64,000 nt of DNA from Meandrina meandrites (taxonomy: Eukaryota > Cnidaria > Anthozoa > Scleractinia > Meandrinidae): positions 7,409,501 through 7,473,500 of the forward strand of contig OY855916.1 of assembly GCA_963693305.1 (NCBI GenBank). Direction: 5' to 3'. The position numbers and the translations under genes were made by a program. Below the pieces are notes generated by a model. The model was given only the letters and a program-made list of their open reading frames with translations, did no database searches and was not told the DNA's origin. The stretch's first letter is position 1, and each line of letters starts with the position of its first letter. Positions 9,345 through 20,557 of the stretch are shown piece after piece.

Positions 9345-11597
9345 ATGGATATACAAACCTTGCTAAGCAATCTTCATGAAGAAGTATCCTGTTCAGTGTG
9401 CATGAACACATTCACTGATCCAAAACAGCTGCCATGTTTACACAGTTTTTGTCTTCACTGCTTAAACGGGATATTACGAACAAGTGGCCGCCGCGATGTG
9501 ATCTGCTGCCCGGAATGCAGAAGGGAAAGTAGAGTCCCCACAAGTGGAAATCTTGACGACCTGCCAACCAACTTTCGCATCAACAGTTTGCTAGATGTCC
9601 TGGCCATCAAAGAGTGCAATACAGCGGGGGTGACATGTAAAAATTGCGAAAAAAGAAGCGCACAGAGTTTGTACTGCTTCCAGTGTTGTGGGTTCTGGTG
9701 TGGCGATTGTATCACTGGCCACAACATGATGCGAGAGAATAAACAACACCGTGTGTTGGCGCTTAAAGACTTTCAAGACGAAGACTATGAGAATGTTTTA
9801 AAGCGACCAGCATTTTGCCAAAAGAAGCATCATGAAAAAGAAGAGCTGAAGTTGTTTTGCAAGGACTGTGAAGTCGCCATTTGCAACGCTTGTGCTTTTA
9901 CAGACCACGAAGGTCACTCCAAGATGCTTTTGGAAGAAGCTGCAAATGAACGCAAGTTGCAAGTGAAATCTGTGATTGAATCGGAAAAGCAAAAAGTGCA
10001 ACAGAGGAGAAACAAAATCACCAAACTTGATGAAACCAGTATGCAAATTCAAGAAAAACTAGCTACCGTGAAAAGAGACGCCCAGAAGTTTGCTGACGAG
10101 ATGATCGGTGTCATCAAAGCGAAGAAACAGGAAATATTTAACAAAGCAGAACGTCAGGCAGCAAAGTCACTCGAGCGTCTTGTAATACAAAAGAGCGAGA
10201 TTGAACACCAAGTGAACACGACCGAGACAGTAATTGAACAAACTGAAACACTTTTAAAACGAAGTACAAGCGCTGAGATTGTTCAACTAAACGACTCGTT
10301 AAACACGATATTTCCTGAAGGAGTCAGTGATGAAACAGAACAAGTCGACTGTGACCTTGAAGTTACTCGTCAATTCATTTTCGCAGCAAATGAAACATTA
10401 ATGGACAAAGCAAACACTGAAGGAATCGGCAAATTTAGAACATTCCTCACGGATACTAGTGCGCATCAATCAAGTGCCGAAGGAAAAGGAATCACTGAAG
10501 CAGTGGTTGGAATTGAAGCACAAATTCTGCTAACAACAAGAAATGTCGAGGGAGAACAGCATTACGAAGAGCGAGATTGTGTCACAATGCAGATCAGGAA
10601 TCGTCAAGGCCATGACTGGACGGCAATACCGCGAGTCCAAGACAACAAAAATGGAACCTACAATATCAGCTATTTTGCAAAAGAAACTGGAAAATGCGAC
10701 GTATCAGTGAAGGTAAATGGTGAGCATGTGCATGGCAGTCCATTTACTGTTGAAGTCAAACCCAGACAGTTCAGACTCGTGTTATCGTTTGGTCAACGAG
10801 GGTTCGCTGCTGGAATGTTTAAAGGGCCTTGGGGAGTGGCAGTGAACGAACGTAATGAAATTGCAGTGACTGATATTTGGAACGATAGAATACAGATGTT
10901 CAGTAGTGATGGAACTGTTTTAAGATCGTTTGGTACAAAGGGTGATAAACAGGGACAATTTAACTTCCCTTGCGGGATAACCTTTGATAAGAATGGAAAT
11001 ATTATAGTGGCTGACTGTGTTAACCACCGTGTTCAATGCTTCAGTGAGCAGGGTGGGCACCTAAACACATTTAGTAGCAAGGGAAGTCTTGATCACCAGC
11101 TGAACACTCCTCTCGGTTTATCCTTAGACAGTGACGGGAATGTTATTGTTGCTGACATACGAAATAAACTAATAAAGATATTTCACCCTAATGGTCAGTT
11201 TTTACATAAAATTGGCGTAGAGGGTTCTTTCACCTCCCCCTGGCACTGTATCCAATATGACAAATATCTTATAGTGTCAGACTGTCATGAACATTGTATT
11301 AAGGTTTGTGACAGGGATGGAAATTTTCTGTACAAATTTGGAAAGAAGGGGGACGGGGACGGGCAGTTCAACGAACCTTGTTGCTTGTCAGTTAACAAGG
11401 CAGGACACCTGATGGTCTGTGATGGAGGGAATCACAGAGTTCAGGTGTTTGAACTGAGTGGGAAATTTATAACAAAGTTTGGAACAGAAGGGAGCGGGAT
11501 AGGAGAGTTTAATAGCCCAGTCTCTACAGCAGTTCTTAGTGATGGTAGGATAGTTGTAAGTGATTACTATAACGATCGCATCCAGATTTTTGAGTAG
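9345..11597 (+). CDS. TRIM-NHL E3 ubiquitin ligase-like protein, copy A (750 aa)
   Basis: Single-exon gene. The start is placed at MDIQTLLSNLHEEVS because all three paralogues share it, while the in-frame extensions upstream differ between copies. Domains in order: RING C3HC4 (C16, C19, C31, H33, C36, C39, C55, C58); B-box 1 (C98-x2-C101 to H126 and H135); B-box 2 (C158, C172-x2-C175, C180-x2-C183, H188, H191); coiled coil about 195-345; filamin/IG-FLN repeat about 380-474 ending GSPFTVEV; six NHL blades about 478-750, each with a D-x-x-N/H-x-R/K-like loop. The architecture is that of the TRIM2/TRIM3/TRIM71 (LIN-41) group: a RING that recruits an E2, and a propeller that binds RNA or protein targets. 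The lack of introns fits expansion by tandem or retro-duplication. All zinc ligands are present, so it is likely functional. The specific substrate is unknown. Confidence 0.92.
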   Translation: MDIQTLLSNLHEEVSCSVCMNTFTDPKQLPCLHSFCLHCLNGILRTSGRRDVICCPECRRESRVPTSGNLDDLPTNFRINSLLDVLAIKECNTAGVTCKNCEKRSAQSLYCFQCCGFWCGDCITGHNMMRENKQHRVLALKDFQDEDYENVLKRPAFCQKKHHEKEELKLFCKDCEVAICNACAFTDHEGHSKMLLEEAANERKLQVKSVIESEKQKVQQRRNKITKLDETSMQIQEKLATVKRDAQKFADEMIGVIKAKKQEIFNKAERQAAKSLERLVIQKSEIEHQVNTTETVIEQTETLLKRSTSAEIVQLNDSLNTIFPEGVSDETEQVDCDLEVTRQFIFAANETLMDKANTEGIGKFRTFLTDTSAHQSSAEGKGITEAVVGIEAQILLTTRNVEGEQHYEERDCVTMQIRNRQGHDWTAIPRVQDNKNGTYNISYFAKETGKCDVSVKVNGEHVHGSPFTVEVKPRQFRLVLSFGQRGFAAGMFKGPWGVAVNERNEIAVTDIWNDRIQMFSSDGTVLRSFGTKGDKQGQFNFPCGITFDKNGNIIVADCVNHRVQCFSEQGGHLNTFSSKGSLDHQLNTPLGLSLDSDGNVIVADIRNKLIKIFHPNGQFLHKIGVEGSFTSPWHCIQYDKYLIVSDCHEHCIKVCDRDGNFLYKFGKKGDGDGQFNEPCCLSVNKAGHLMVCDGGNHRVQVFELSGKFITKFGTEGSGIGEFNSPVSTAVLSDGRIVVSDYYNDRIQIFE

Positions 11598-12620
11598 ATA
11601 TGACATCCACCTTCTGTACATAATATGAATCTTGAAGTTACTTATAGTTAGAAAAAGATTACCAGAAATATTTGTCAGCATTCTTGGCCTCGCAGGAGAC
11701 ATTAGCCTTAATAGGTTTTCTTTAGGTCTGACCATTGAGAAAGTAAAATGACAGCTGTCAGTTGAAATTTTGCCCGTTTGTTTGTTGTCATTATTAAGGT
11801 TGAAGGACGTTAGCAGTAAAATCTTTTGGAAAATTTGACTTGTCAGCTAACCATATACAGACCCCCTCCAAACAGTAGCCTGAGATTATACAAATATTAC
11901 ATTCCGTTTTTTAACATATATTTTAAATTTACTAAAAGTGCTTTTGAGTTAGGAAAACTAAAATGGTGTTGAATTTAAGTGCGATACTTCCTGTTAGCCA
12001 CAATAACTTAAAAGTAATTTACACTGCGTGTCAGTGAAATATGTCAACTGAGAAACTTGTAAGCTGAACTGATTGAATGATATCTGTACCAAAACTACTT
12101 TAAATAATTTACAATAGTCTCCATATTCAGTTTTACTAAGCAGGCAATGTACTGTTAAATTGGCTGTAAATAAACACTGGTTTATATTTAGTTCTGTGAT
12201 GTAAGTAAATTTTGGGAGAATTTAGTTGCCAATAACATACAACTTTGTAATGAATGAAAAGAAAATGTAGACTGGAGTGTGAATAAATTGTGCTATTTTT
12301 TCTTAAATATTTCTTGATATGTGAATGCGTTACTCAGATGGTGGGATGTTTAGCTCGGTATATATTGATTTAGAAAATATTTTCCGTAACGTAACTGAAC
12401 AAGATCAGTGTTGAATTATTTTTCTGATCATTAATCCTCATGGTGCTTCAGCAAATAGAACATTCCCATAACAAAACAGAAAGACATGAAATCCAAAGTG
12501 CTGTTAAGATAGCTGGAATTACTTTACCTTGGGGCTGTATTATTTTGATTAAGTCCTACTTGTACGTTAAAAACAAATTTAACCTGAAAACCAATTGACC
12601 CACAGCATGTACATTGTAAA
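11598..12620 (+). other. 3' UTR and downstream flank of TRIM copy A
   Basis: Co-linear with the flanks of B and C. Two conserved AATAAA signals lie at 12169-12174 and 12282-12287, so a 3' UTR of roughly 0.6-0.7 kb is likely. Homology to copy C (to about 57157) stops at 12621, exactly where the foldback element begins. The TTAA near 12510 is the unoccupied equivalent of the insertion site used by the MITE at 37598-38022 in copy B. Confidence 0.6.
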
Positions 12621-12663
12621 TTATGGGGCACTGAACCAGTCAATATTCCCTACATATTTTCAT

Positions 12664-12815
12664 GGTCTATTGGACTTTTTATATGGTCAACTCGACTTTT
12701 TATATAGTCAACTAAACACTTTTTATATGGTCAACTCGACTTTTAATATGGTCAACTAAACACTTTTTATATGTTCAACTCGACTTTTTATATGGTCAAG
12801 TAAATATTTTATTTA
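12664..12815 (+). repeat. Left minisatellite array of the foldback element
   Basis: Alternating units of about 22 bp, TATGGTCAACTCGACTTTT and TATGGTCAACTAAACACTTT, make a roughly 44-bp higher-order period repeated about three times. The array is inverted at 14925-15100. Confidence 0.8.
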
Positions 12816-13214
12816 CGGCCAACTTTTGATTTTTTAATAACGTCCAGAATACATTGCGCCCATGTGCAGGCGATGCAGCAAATCTCCTCGGCGTGTGCCA
12901 TTTCCAAGCAGGCCCTCGAGGCCACTGGAAATCTACAGAGTAATGGCATTCGAAATGTGGCAGCGTTGACGGCTATAGCTACCAACAGCTTAAGCTCGGG
13001 GTCGATTGCAACCGAGCTTGCGTGGCAATGCCCAACTTATAACACACATGGAGCAACGGGTTTACTGTATTTTGCGAAACAAGACAAAACGGAACGGAAC
13101 GAAACGAAATGAGGAATAAACCTTTAGAAATGAACATACCAAGTATAATAACGGTCAAATTTCTCTGTGTGATAACCGAAAAAAGGAATAAAACACCAGA
13201 AGCGCAGAATTTGT

Positions 13215-13550
13215 AAATTCCAAGATCTGTATTTTTCGAAACGAGCTCTTCGTAGACTGTGACGATATTTAACTAATTTGTTCGCATTCGGTAAGACTTT
13301 TCTTATTTCCCCTATGCAGAGATGATTTCGGAGGAAAAATTCCGAGCCGAAAGGTTATTAGTGCTTTGTTTCGCAAATTACAGATCTGTTTTTTGCGAAA
13401 TGAGCTCTTCATAGACTGTGGCAATATTTAACATATTTCTTTACATTCGTGAACATTTCTTGTAAATATAACTCGATGCAGTGGTCATTTTTGAACAAAA
13501 ATTCTGAGCAAGAAGGTAATTAGTGCTTCGTTTCGCAAATTACAGATCAA
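13215..13550 (+). repeat. Two tandem copies of a ~170-bp unit inside the foldback element
   Basis: Each copy carries the words GAGCTCTTC-TAGACTGTG, a GCAATATTTAAC-like stretch and ends with TTTCGCAAATTACAGATC. The copies are about 75-80% alike. They lie only on the left side, making the element asymmetric outside its central palindrome. Confidence 0.6.
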
Positions 13551-13586
13551 AGTCTGACATTTCATTTCTGCATTGCTGTAGCTGAA

Positions 13587-14559
13587 CCACAGGTAGCCAA
13601 AGCTTAAGATACGACTGAAAATAAATAAAATGATCTAAAATTGTCAAATGTTTATTGTTTTATCAATCTTATATTACATATTCATGTGAGCTTTAAAAAT
13701 TAGCATAATATGCTAATTCTAAAATTGCTCCCAACTATCAAAGCGAAGCGAAAGGTAGCACACTCGAACCGCCAGAATGCCGACCCATGTTCATGAAATG
13801 AGCTGTAATTCTCAAAGTTTGCCATCTTTCCCTCAAAACGCCTCAAATTCAAAGGCTTCGATAGTCATTCTTTAAATACATACCGAAAAAGTGCCCAATG
13901 TTACATCCTTTCCCCGGCAAAACGGCAATATTGCAGTGGTAAACCTCCACGAACCATCCGCGGCCCGAGCGCCTCTGCAATTCTTCTCATTTAATCATAT
14001 GCAATTTGGAACCACAAAAGCCACTTTCTAGGGGAGGTGTATGCAATGTCGCGTGCGACACATGATTTGATTACACTTCATCATGTGTTGCACGCGACAT
14101 TACATACACCTCCCCTAGAAAGTGGCTTTTGTGGTTCCAAATTGCATATGATTAAATGAGAACAATTGCAGAGACGCTCGGGCCGCGGATGGTTCATGCA
14201 AGTTTACCACTAAAATATTGTCGTTTTGACGGGGAAAGGATGTAACATTGGGCACTTTTTCGGTATGTATTTATAGAATGACTATCGAAGCCTTTGAATT
14301 TGAGGCGTTTTGAGGGAAAGATGGCAAACTTTGAGAATTACAGCTCATTTCATGAACATGGGTCGGCATTCTGGCGGTTCGAGTGTGCTACCTTTCGCTT
14401 CGCTTTGATAGTTGGGAGCAATTTTAGAATTAGCATATTATGCTAATTTTTAAAGCTCACATGAATATGTAATATAAGATTGATAAAACAATAAACATTT
14501 GACAATTTTAGATCATTTTATCTATTTTCAGTCGTATCTTAAGCTTTGGCTACCTGTGG
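13587..14559. repeat. Near-perfect palindrome, arms about 480 bp, 13-nt loop
   Basis: The left arm is 13587-14066, beginning CCACAGGTAGCCAAAGC; the right arm is 14080-14559, ending with its reverse complement. The loop is 14067-14079. Only scattered substitutions separate the arms. They contain no open frame of note. Such a structure can extrude as a cruciform or be transcribed as a long hairpin RNA. Confidence 0.9.
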
Positions 14560-14924
14560 CTGAACACTTAAGTTTCTGACTTTAATCAGAATCAAGTTCA
14601 GGACTGACGAAACATCAGCGTTATTTTAATATCTGAGATGAGCAGCTGAATGGTCTCTGCAGCAGTAATCAATCGATCAGCAGCCTGGTCAATATCCTCA
14701 AAAAGCAAGTTATTGTAGCTTTCTGCTTCCCTGAATGTGGATATTGTCGAAAGCAGTAACTTAAAATTGTCAAAGAATAAAAACAATCATTGTTGGGTGC
14801 GTTCTCTTTCAGGATTTCGAGCCATAATTATTGCTGCTTCCTCAAAAGCCACAGACGGTTGATAGTGGCAGCCATCTTCGTTTGAGCTAGGGCGCAATGC
14901 ATTCTGGACGTCATTTTACTCCAT

Positions 14925-15100
14925 ATAAAAACTCAAGTTGACCATATGAAAAGTGCTTAGTTGACCATATTAAAAGTCGAGTTGACCCTATAAAAAGTGT
15001 TTAGTTGACCATATAAAAAGTCAAGTTGACCATATGATTAGTGATTAGTTGACCATATAAAAAGTCGAGTTGACCATATAAAAAGTCCAACAGACCATGG
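14925..15100 (-). repeat. Right minisatellite array of the foldback element
   Basis: Reverse-complement units (AGTTGACCATATAAAAAGTC and relatives) mirror the left array at 12664-12815. Confidence 0.8.
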
Positions 15101-15138
15101 AATTATATAGGGAATATTGACTGGTTTGGCGCCCCATA

Positions 15139-15730
15139 GCATGTTCTCCCGGGAAATATTTAACATTTTGACTACTTCAAGTGCCATTTCCAGGTATTTT
15201 GGGTTAATCAGACAAGAAAACAGTTGAGTGATTAGTTTACACTAATCATATGTGTAACTCTCCCCCAGGATTTGTGACTTACTATATATAAATAAATCCA
15301 ATATAACCATTTAAATCAAAAATCGAAAACAGTTTCCACACCTTCTGTCCATATGTAGAAGCTTCTCCACTTGATGATAAAGGATTGCTTCCAAGAAGTG
15401 ATTTCTGAACCAAAAAAGTATATTTATAAAGATAAGAAAAAGTAAAAGTTTTCTACAGGTATTACACTGTAAAGAGGTAGAAAAATATTCATTTTGGTCT
15501 CCTGAAGGACCAAATGAAATTTCCATAATAACAACAATTCTTACACTACTAACAGGTCCTCTCACACTGTTACAAGGTCCATGCATTTACATACCAAAGA
15601 ACATGATATATGGTTGAGGCAAGGCTTTACAGTATTGATAGTAAACATGTTTGTAGGCAGTGACTAGCAAAAAATAATATTTTGAAAATGTGTGGTTCCA
15701 GAAAATGTCCATACCCACAAGGACTCACAA
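15139..15730. other. Stretch without recognised gene
   Basis: AT-rich sequence; short frames only on the minus strand (15311-15586). No repeat boundary or motif is identified. Confidence 0.4.
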
Positions 15731-15734
15731 GGTG

Positions 15735-15990
15735 TGGTGGCCTACCAGTTAGCACAATGATGAATGTTGGATCAATTATTACAAGTTTGAGCCTTGGCCG
15801 TGTTCACTACATTATGTTCTTGGGCAATACACCTTACTCTCGCAGTGTCCCTGGAGGATTATAAAAGGGTACTCTATGGTGGACTAGCATTCTATCCAGG
15901 AGGGATAAGAAATACACGAATGCACTCCTAGTCAGTTAACAGTGCGAAAACCGAGAAAAGCTTCGGCTCCTGGAGGTACATGGGATTTCA
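15735..15990 (+). mobile_element. Decayed SINE-like repeat
   Basis: The segment holds the string 'gttcttgggcaatacaccttactctc' and the tail 'cactcctagtcagttaac...aagcttcggctcc'. From memory these belong to a widespread tRNA-derived SINE type in invertebrates (a conserved block near TGTTCTTGGGCAAGACACTTTA). The tRNA head is too decayed to define A and B boxes. The same tail occurs at 58340-58440, and another body fragment is at 17385-17470. Confidence 0.45.
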
Positions 15991-16650
15991 AGTGATGGGG
16001 ATAATCAAAGAATTTTTTGGGTTTGAAATTTTTGATTCCAGTATTTTTTCGGTTATGGTAGGAAAATTTGGCAACTAGTTCTGCAAATAAAATACAAACA
16101 AACATGTTTAGCTGATGTTTAATAGATAACAATGGAGTCGCTTTACATTGCATGTGGCATTAATAAAACCAGTTTCTGTTTCTTTAGTGTTATATCCTTT
16201 AACCCTTTCTGGAAATTTGAAGAGTCAGAAATTCGGCACAAGATTTTTTGCAGTCAGATTTTGGTCCAGGGATTTTTTTTTTTTTTTTTTTGGGGGGGGG
16301 GGGGAGGCATTGTTGGAAGTCTAAGGGATTTTGGGGGGTCCTAAAATGAATTTTGCTGCCATTTGATCATCCCAATCACTTGAAATCCCCAATACCCCCC
16401 TGGGGTTCTGGCCCAATGGGCCACTCAAATCCAAGAAATGCCAGCGGGGGAAGCATCAGAAACCATTAAGGTAAAGTATGAGGCTGAACTGGAATTTTCT
16501 TCCCTTTCTTTATCATGCAGTAACAAAGGTAAGGTAAAGTATTGTGCCAAAGGACATAAATTAAAGAACAAAAGAAATAAAAATTGAAGCAGGAAGAAAG
16601 GACCTACCCTGTGAAGAGACATCCCTTCAACCTCTCTTTCTCTTCCGATC
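15890..16650. repeat. Block paralogous to 58340-59115
   Basis: From 'gactagcattctatccagg' to 'gaagagacatcccttcaacc' the sequence matches the region downstream of copy C. It includes the 'ttgcatgtggcattaataaaacc' stretch and a T-run followed by a G-run (16270-16303). The match resumes at 20557-21000 against 59165-59655, so 16650-20556 is an insertion in this copy, or a deletion in the other. No gene is seen. Confidence 0.65.
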
Positions 16651-17670
16651 TTTTTTTGCAGGGCAGAAAGGAATGAATATCACTTTTACAATTAAGCCTC
16701 TCAACAATATATAATGGCTACTCTGCAAGGGAATTAAGACGGAATCCGCCAGGACTTCGAGTAGTTGTTGGACAAAATTATGTACCAAAATTATTTACAC
16801 CTTATTGCAAGCTTTTGTGTTACTGCTTCAAATATCTTATCAAAAGAAATCTTTTCTAACATCGAAAACCAATCTCGAAGTTCCGCTGAATTCCACTAAA
16901 TCGCTTAAAAGACGCGAGCTTTTGCCTATAGCTTGTGAACATTAAATTTCATTTTCTCAGGCTCTGATAAGAAATTGTTGTACCAAAATTATTTACACCT
17001 TATTGCAAACTTTTGTGTTACTGCTTCAAATATCTTATCAAAAGAAATCTTTTCTAACAACACCAAACACCGAAAACAAATTTTGAAATTTCACTGAATT
17101 CCACTGAATCGCTTAAAGACGATTTTACAAAATGGCTGCACGTGAGAATTTCCCTATAGCTTGTGAACTTTGAAATTCATTTTCTAAGACTCTGATAAGA
17201 AATTGTTGTTGGTGTTATCAGTGATAATTACTTACATCATTACCTTTTATTTAGGGTAGAAAATAACGCAATAGGATTTAAATTATTCTGGTACTTGATT
17301 TTTGTCTAACTTAAATAAATATTACTTGACTTCCTGGTGGATTCCGTCTTAAAAACATACTGTCAAGCAGTCCAGATCAAGCCCTAGCTGGGGTCATTGC
17401 ATTGTGTTCTTGGGCAAGACACTTTACTCTCACAGTGCGTCTCTCCATTCAGGTGTATCAATGGGTACCCTACACATACCAACCTCTACACAAAATTTCC
17501 ATTTGTACTTTAACATCCCGTAAAGATGGTGGGAATTCAATCCCAGTAACCCAAAGAATTGAAACAGGAATTTATCAAACAAACAATAAATATGTTCTAC
17601 AAGAAAGAGCTATGATGAGTTAAATACAGAATGATTGGTGCTTTTGGTATCTACTTAATAGAGCAGTTGT
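16651..17670. other. Repeat-derived stretch without gene
   Basis: Two tandem direct copies of about 200 bp lie near 16785-16990 and 16980-17220 (shared words 'gtaccaaaattatttacaccttattgca' and 'cttatcaaaagaaatcttttctaaca'). A SINE body fragment lies at 17385-17470. The phrase 'ggaatccgccaggac' near 16741 and 'ggtggattccgtcttaa' near 17335 face each other, so the interval may be an inverted-repeat element of about 610 bp. Confidence 0.4.
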
Positions 17671-17675
17671 CAATT

Positions 17676-18285
17676 CAGGGTGAGCCGAAAATCAAAAAAT
17701 CAGCTTGCCCTTCGGGCAAGCTGGTATTGCATTGTACTAGCCCAAAGCTCTGAGGTTGTAGCCCAAAATTAATTTATTCAATAAAGACAATAAAATTTAT
17801 TTACTGCGCAAAATACATGCTAATTAATAATGTGGAGCATAGATCAACTAATTCTACAGCACTTATATAGAAATACTTGGTTTAACGAATGCTTGTTGCA
17901 GTTACAACAGACTTTGTATCAAAATTTGAACATGAACGAGAATTCCAAAGCAGAAAGGCCATAATACTGCTGATAATATACTTCCGTGTGCTGCAAGGCC
18001 ATTGCCACTGTCATTGCTGCAAAGCCATTGTCTTTTGAGATATTTTCATTAAGAAATGATTTGGTTGCTTAGATTTCTTGGTCATTTCAACTAAGAAAAA
18101 AAATTTGTATAGTTTCACTTTCCCTCGCGAACTGTTTGCTCCACGCTCATTTCTGAAGTTTGCCATAAAAAAAAATTGCTTGCCTGCCCGGCTTGCCCAT
18201 CGGGCAACCAGTAATCTAAAGACGCTAGCCCGACGAATCATTCCACTAGCCCCGGGCTATTGGACAGCACTTTTGTCGCACCCTG
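17676..18285. mobile_element. MITE with CAGGGTG ends and CAATT flanks
   Basis: Starts CAGGGTGAG and ends GCACCCTG. Both sides are flanked by CAATT (17671-17675 and 18286-18290), a likely 5-bp target duplication. It contains hairpins built on the words CTTGCCC-GGGCAAG (for example 17701-17723) near both ends. No coding capacity was found. Superfamily unassigned. Confidence 0.55.
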
Positions 18286-18686
18286 CAATTGCCAGAGTGT
18301 CGTAAAACCAAATCCAAAGTAATCACTCTGACCAATCACAAAGGACACACTCAGGCAATGCAGTGAACCAATCAATTGAGCAAATATATGTAGCCGGCGT
18401 AAAGCATGAAAAAACGTGCGTGAGCAAGTCACAATTATTGGTTTTATTTCTCATTAGTCGAAAAAGTTGCAAGAGTTTTTGAGGTCAATCACTGAGCATA
18501 GTTAATCAAATCCAACGCAAATGCTAATTACTTTCAACACTCAAGTGAAAACCACTCTTGCTATATATCTGTGTGTTTTAAATTAATGGTTTTGTTTGTG
18601 TGTGCAATGGTGTTAAGGTCAACAATGCATGGCTGTTTGCATGTTGTTTTGCAGAGGAAAGCTATAAGCAATGTGCAAAATGTATA

Positions 18687-19017
18687 CCGTAAAATTCCGG
18701 TTATAAGCCCCCCCACTTATAAGCTCCCCCGGTTATAGGCCCATTTAACTGGAAACCAAAAATACATCCGGTTATAAGGCCCCCCGGATATAAGCCCCCC
18801 TCTGCTGGATGACAGTACTGAACAGGGCTAAATGTTGCTTTATTATGACTTTTTAACTAAAAAACATATTTCCATCAACACTGCCGTGGCTCGTCTCGAA
18901 ACGTTTTTTTTGTTCCGCTTATAAGCCCCAGCGGATATAAGCCCCTCAGCTTATAAGCCCACCCAAAACCCCTTACGAAGTTGTATGAGCCCAGGGCTTA
19001 TAACCGGAATTTTACGG
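18687..19017. mobile_element. MITE with CCGTAAAATTCCGGTTATAAG ends and internal 'ttataagcccc' repeats
   Basis: The left end CCGTAAAATTCCGGTTATAA and the right end, its reverse complement (CTTATAACCGGAATTTTACGG), form inverted termini of about 24 bp. The interior repeats (C/G)GGTTATAAGCCCC-like words at least six times, direct near the left and right. Non-coding. Confidence 0.7.
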
Positions 19018-19122
19018 CAACACCCATGCATACATTCTGTTCATTAGACCTTTTGCTTGGCAATGTTTTTTTTGTGTGTTGCTGTTAAATTAAATAAATC
19101 AAATGAAAGGCCGCGAAAGAAA

Positions 19123-20557
19123 ACGTCCCCATCGAATTTTGGCAAAATTGAACATTGTCAAAACAACTCCAAATTTTGCATGCAGCTTTGTTTACGTGTG
19201 TTAAACATTGCCCGGTATTTCTTCCGCTGTTTTTTGGTCTCTTTCTCCATAAATTACGCATGCAAAAAAACACGGCTTTCCTGTGACGTCTTAATTGGAT
19301 AAGGAATAAATAAAAGACGCCTTTCATTTGTTGAAACAATGAAATCAGCAAAGGTTAACCGGTTAACCAGTTACTGTTTTAAACCAAGCTCTAAGCCCTA
19401 CCCTAAACTTAAACTCTAACCCTAACTCCAAGGTTTAGGGTTAGCGTTTTAGTTTAGGGTTAGAATTTGGGATTAGGGTTAGCATTTGAGCTATAAACCA
19501 AACGCTTAACCCAAGGCCCGCGGTTAGCCTTGAGTGCAGTTTGCTTCCGGTTAGCTTTCACTCTGGTTTGCTTGCGGTTTGCTTTCCATCCGGTGTGCTT
19601 GCAGTTAGCTGTTTTTTTTCCTTGTTTGGCTCCAGAACACTCGACTACTTTTGTGACACGACATGCGCTCTGTCGATCCGATTTAACGAACACGAAGTAA
19701 ACATGCATGGCGGTTGCTGTCAACGTTAAATTACGCTGGTTTTCATACTACATCTTAGTTTTGCTTTCAGTAAAGCACCGTTTGCTCTCACTTCTCCAAC
19801 CTTGCATCATCGCATCACACACACTACAAAAAATCCCGCGAAATCAAGACAGGACTTCACGCACTTTTTGGTTTTCGGCTGCATCGATCGAGCGATGAAT
19901 ATTTAATGAGGTACCGGGAACTTTGTCGACAGGAGAGGTCCTGCCCGCAACACTCCAACAATTTTTACAAGTCTAAAACCAGCTCGCTTATCGGCAACTT
20001 TGATGCCGCAGCATCCCAGCGAACACTGCAAAACTCGTGCTGACAAAGTTCCCGCCAAGAAACCTGCCTTAGACTTTCCGCCTGGATCAACCTGCCTTTG
20101 TCGGACAACTTTAACCTCCAGCCCCTAAAATAGCGCTATTGTGCAAACAAAGCGCAGAACAACCCTCAGTTCTTCGAGAGATGCTATTGACTTGCGAGTA
20201 TCCAGACTTTATGATGTCCTTCAACCAATGCAAATCAAAATCAAAACATGGCTGCGGCATCGCAAGTTCGTGTAATGGCGCGTTTGAAGCTCTTTTCGCC
20301 TTCCCGTTACACTTACAAAACCCTACGAAGAAAGAGTACCACGTATTGTGTTAAAAAACTCATACTGCTGGCTGACTGTGAAGATTGAAAGCTGCAAGCA
20401 CTTTATTTTCATTTCTGCATACGATAATTATCGACAGGAATTCAAAGACACGCGAAATGAGATACAGGTCAGTGTAAAGCACACGTAAACAAACCTGCAT
20501 GTGAAATTTGGAATGTTTTTGACAATGTTCAATTTTGCCAAAATTTGATGGGGACGT
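19123..20557. mobile_element. Element bounded by ~90-bp inverted repeats, with telomere-like interior
   Basis: 19123-19215 (ACGTCCCCATCGAATTTTGG...) is repeated in reverse complement at 20466-20557, with about 85% identity. The right boundary coincides with the point where homology to the copy-C flank resumes. The interior has TTAGGG-like words (19395-19485), a short imperfect repeat of 'ggtttgctt / cggttagctt' (19520-19610) and several unconserved short frames. No transposase was recognised. Confidence 0.5.
19395..19485. repeat. Degenerate telomere-like tract, inverted halves
   Basis: The left half has CCCTAA-type words (CTCTAACCCTAACTCC) and the right half TTAGGG-type words (GGTTTAGGGTTAGCG, GGATTAGGGTTAGC), so the two halves can pair. 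Metazoan telomere repeat units are TTAGGG. The low purity argues for transposon-borne sequence rather than a fused telomere. Confidence 0.5.

Larger units (their letters stand above)
12622..15138. mobile_element. Foldback-type element with giant central palindrome
   Basis: The two ends are inverted copies: TATGGGGC...CCAGTCAATATTCCCTA at the left and its reverse complement ending GCCCCATA at the right. Inside each end is an array of TATGGTCAACTCGACTTTT / TATGGTCAACTAAACACTTT units (left 12664-12815, right about 14925-15100, opposite orientation). Then come unequal unique segments, and in the middle an almost perfect palindrome (13587-14559). Long inverted repeats built of minisatellite arrays are the hallmark of foldback (FB/Galileo-like) elements. 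No transposase is seen, so it is non-autonomous. Two short internal frames (12864-13112 plus; 14598-14786 minus) are not recognised. Confidence 0.7.

Noticed and set aside
12664..15100. Regular repeats of the foldback element as a CRISPR-like array
   Set aside because: Units are contiguous, without unique spacers, are inverted on the other side and lie in a eukaryotic context.
19395..19485. Interstitial telomere from a chromosome fusion
   Set aside because: Repeats are impure, short, in both orientations and inside an inverted-repeat element.
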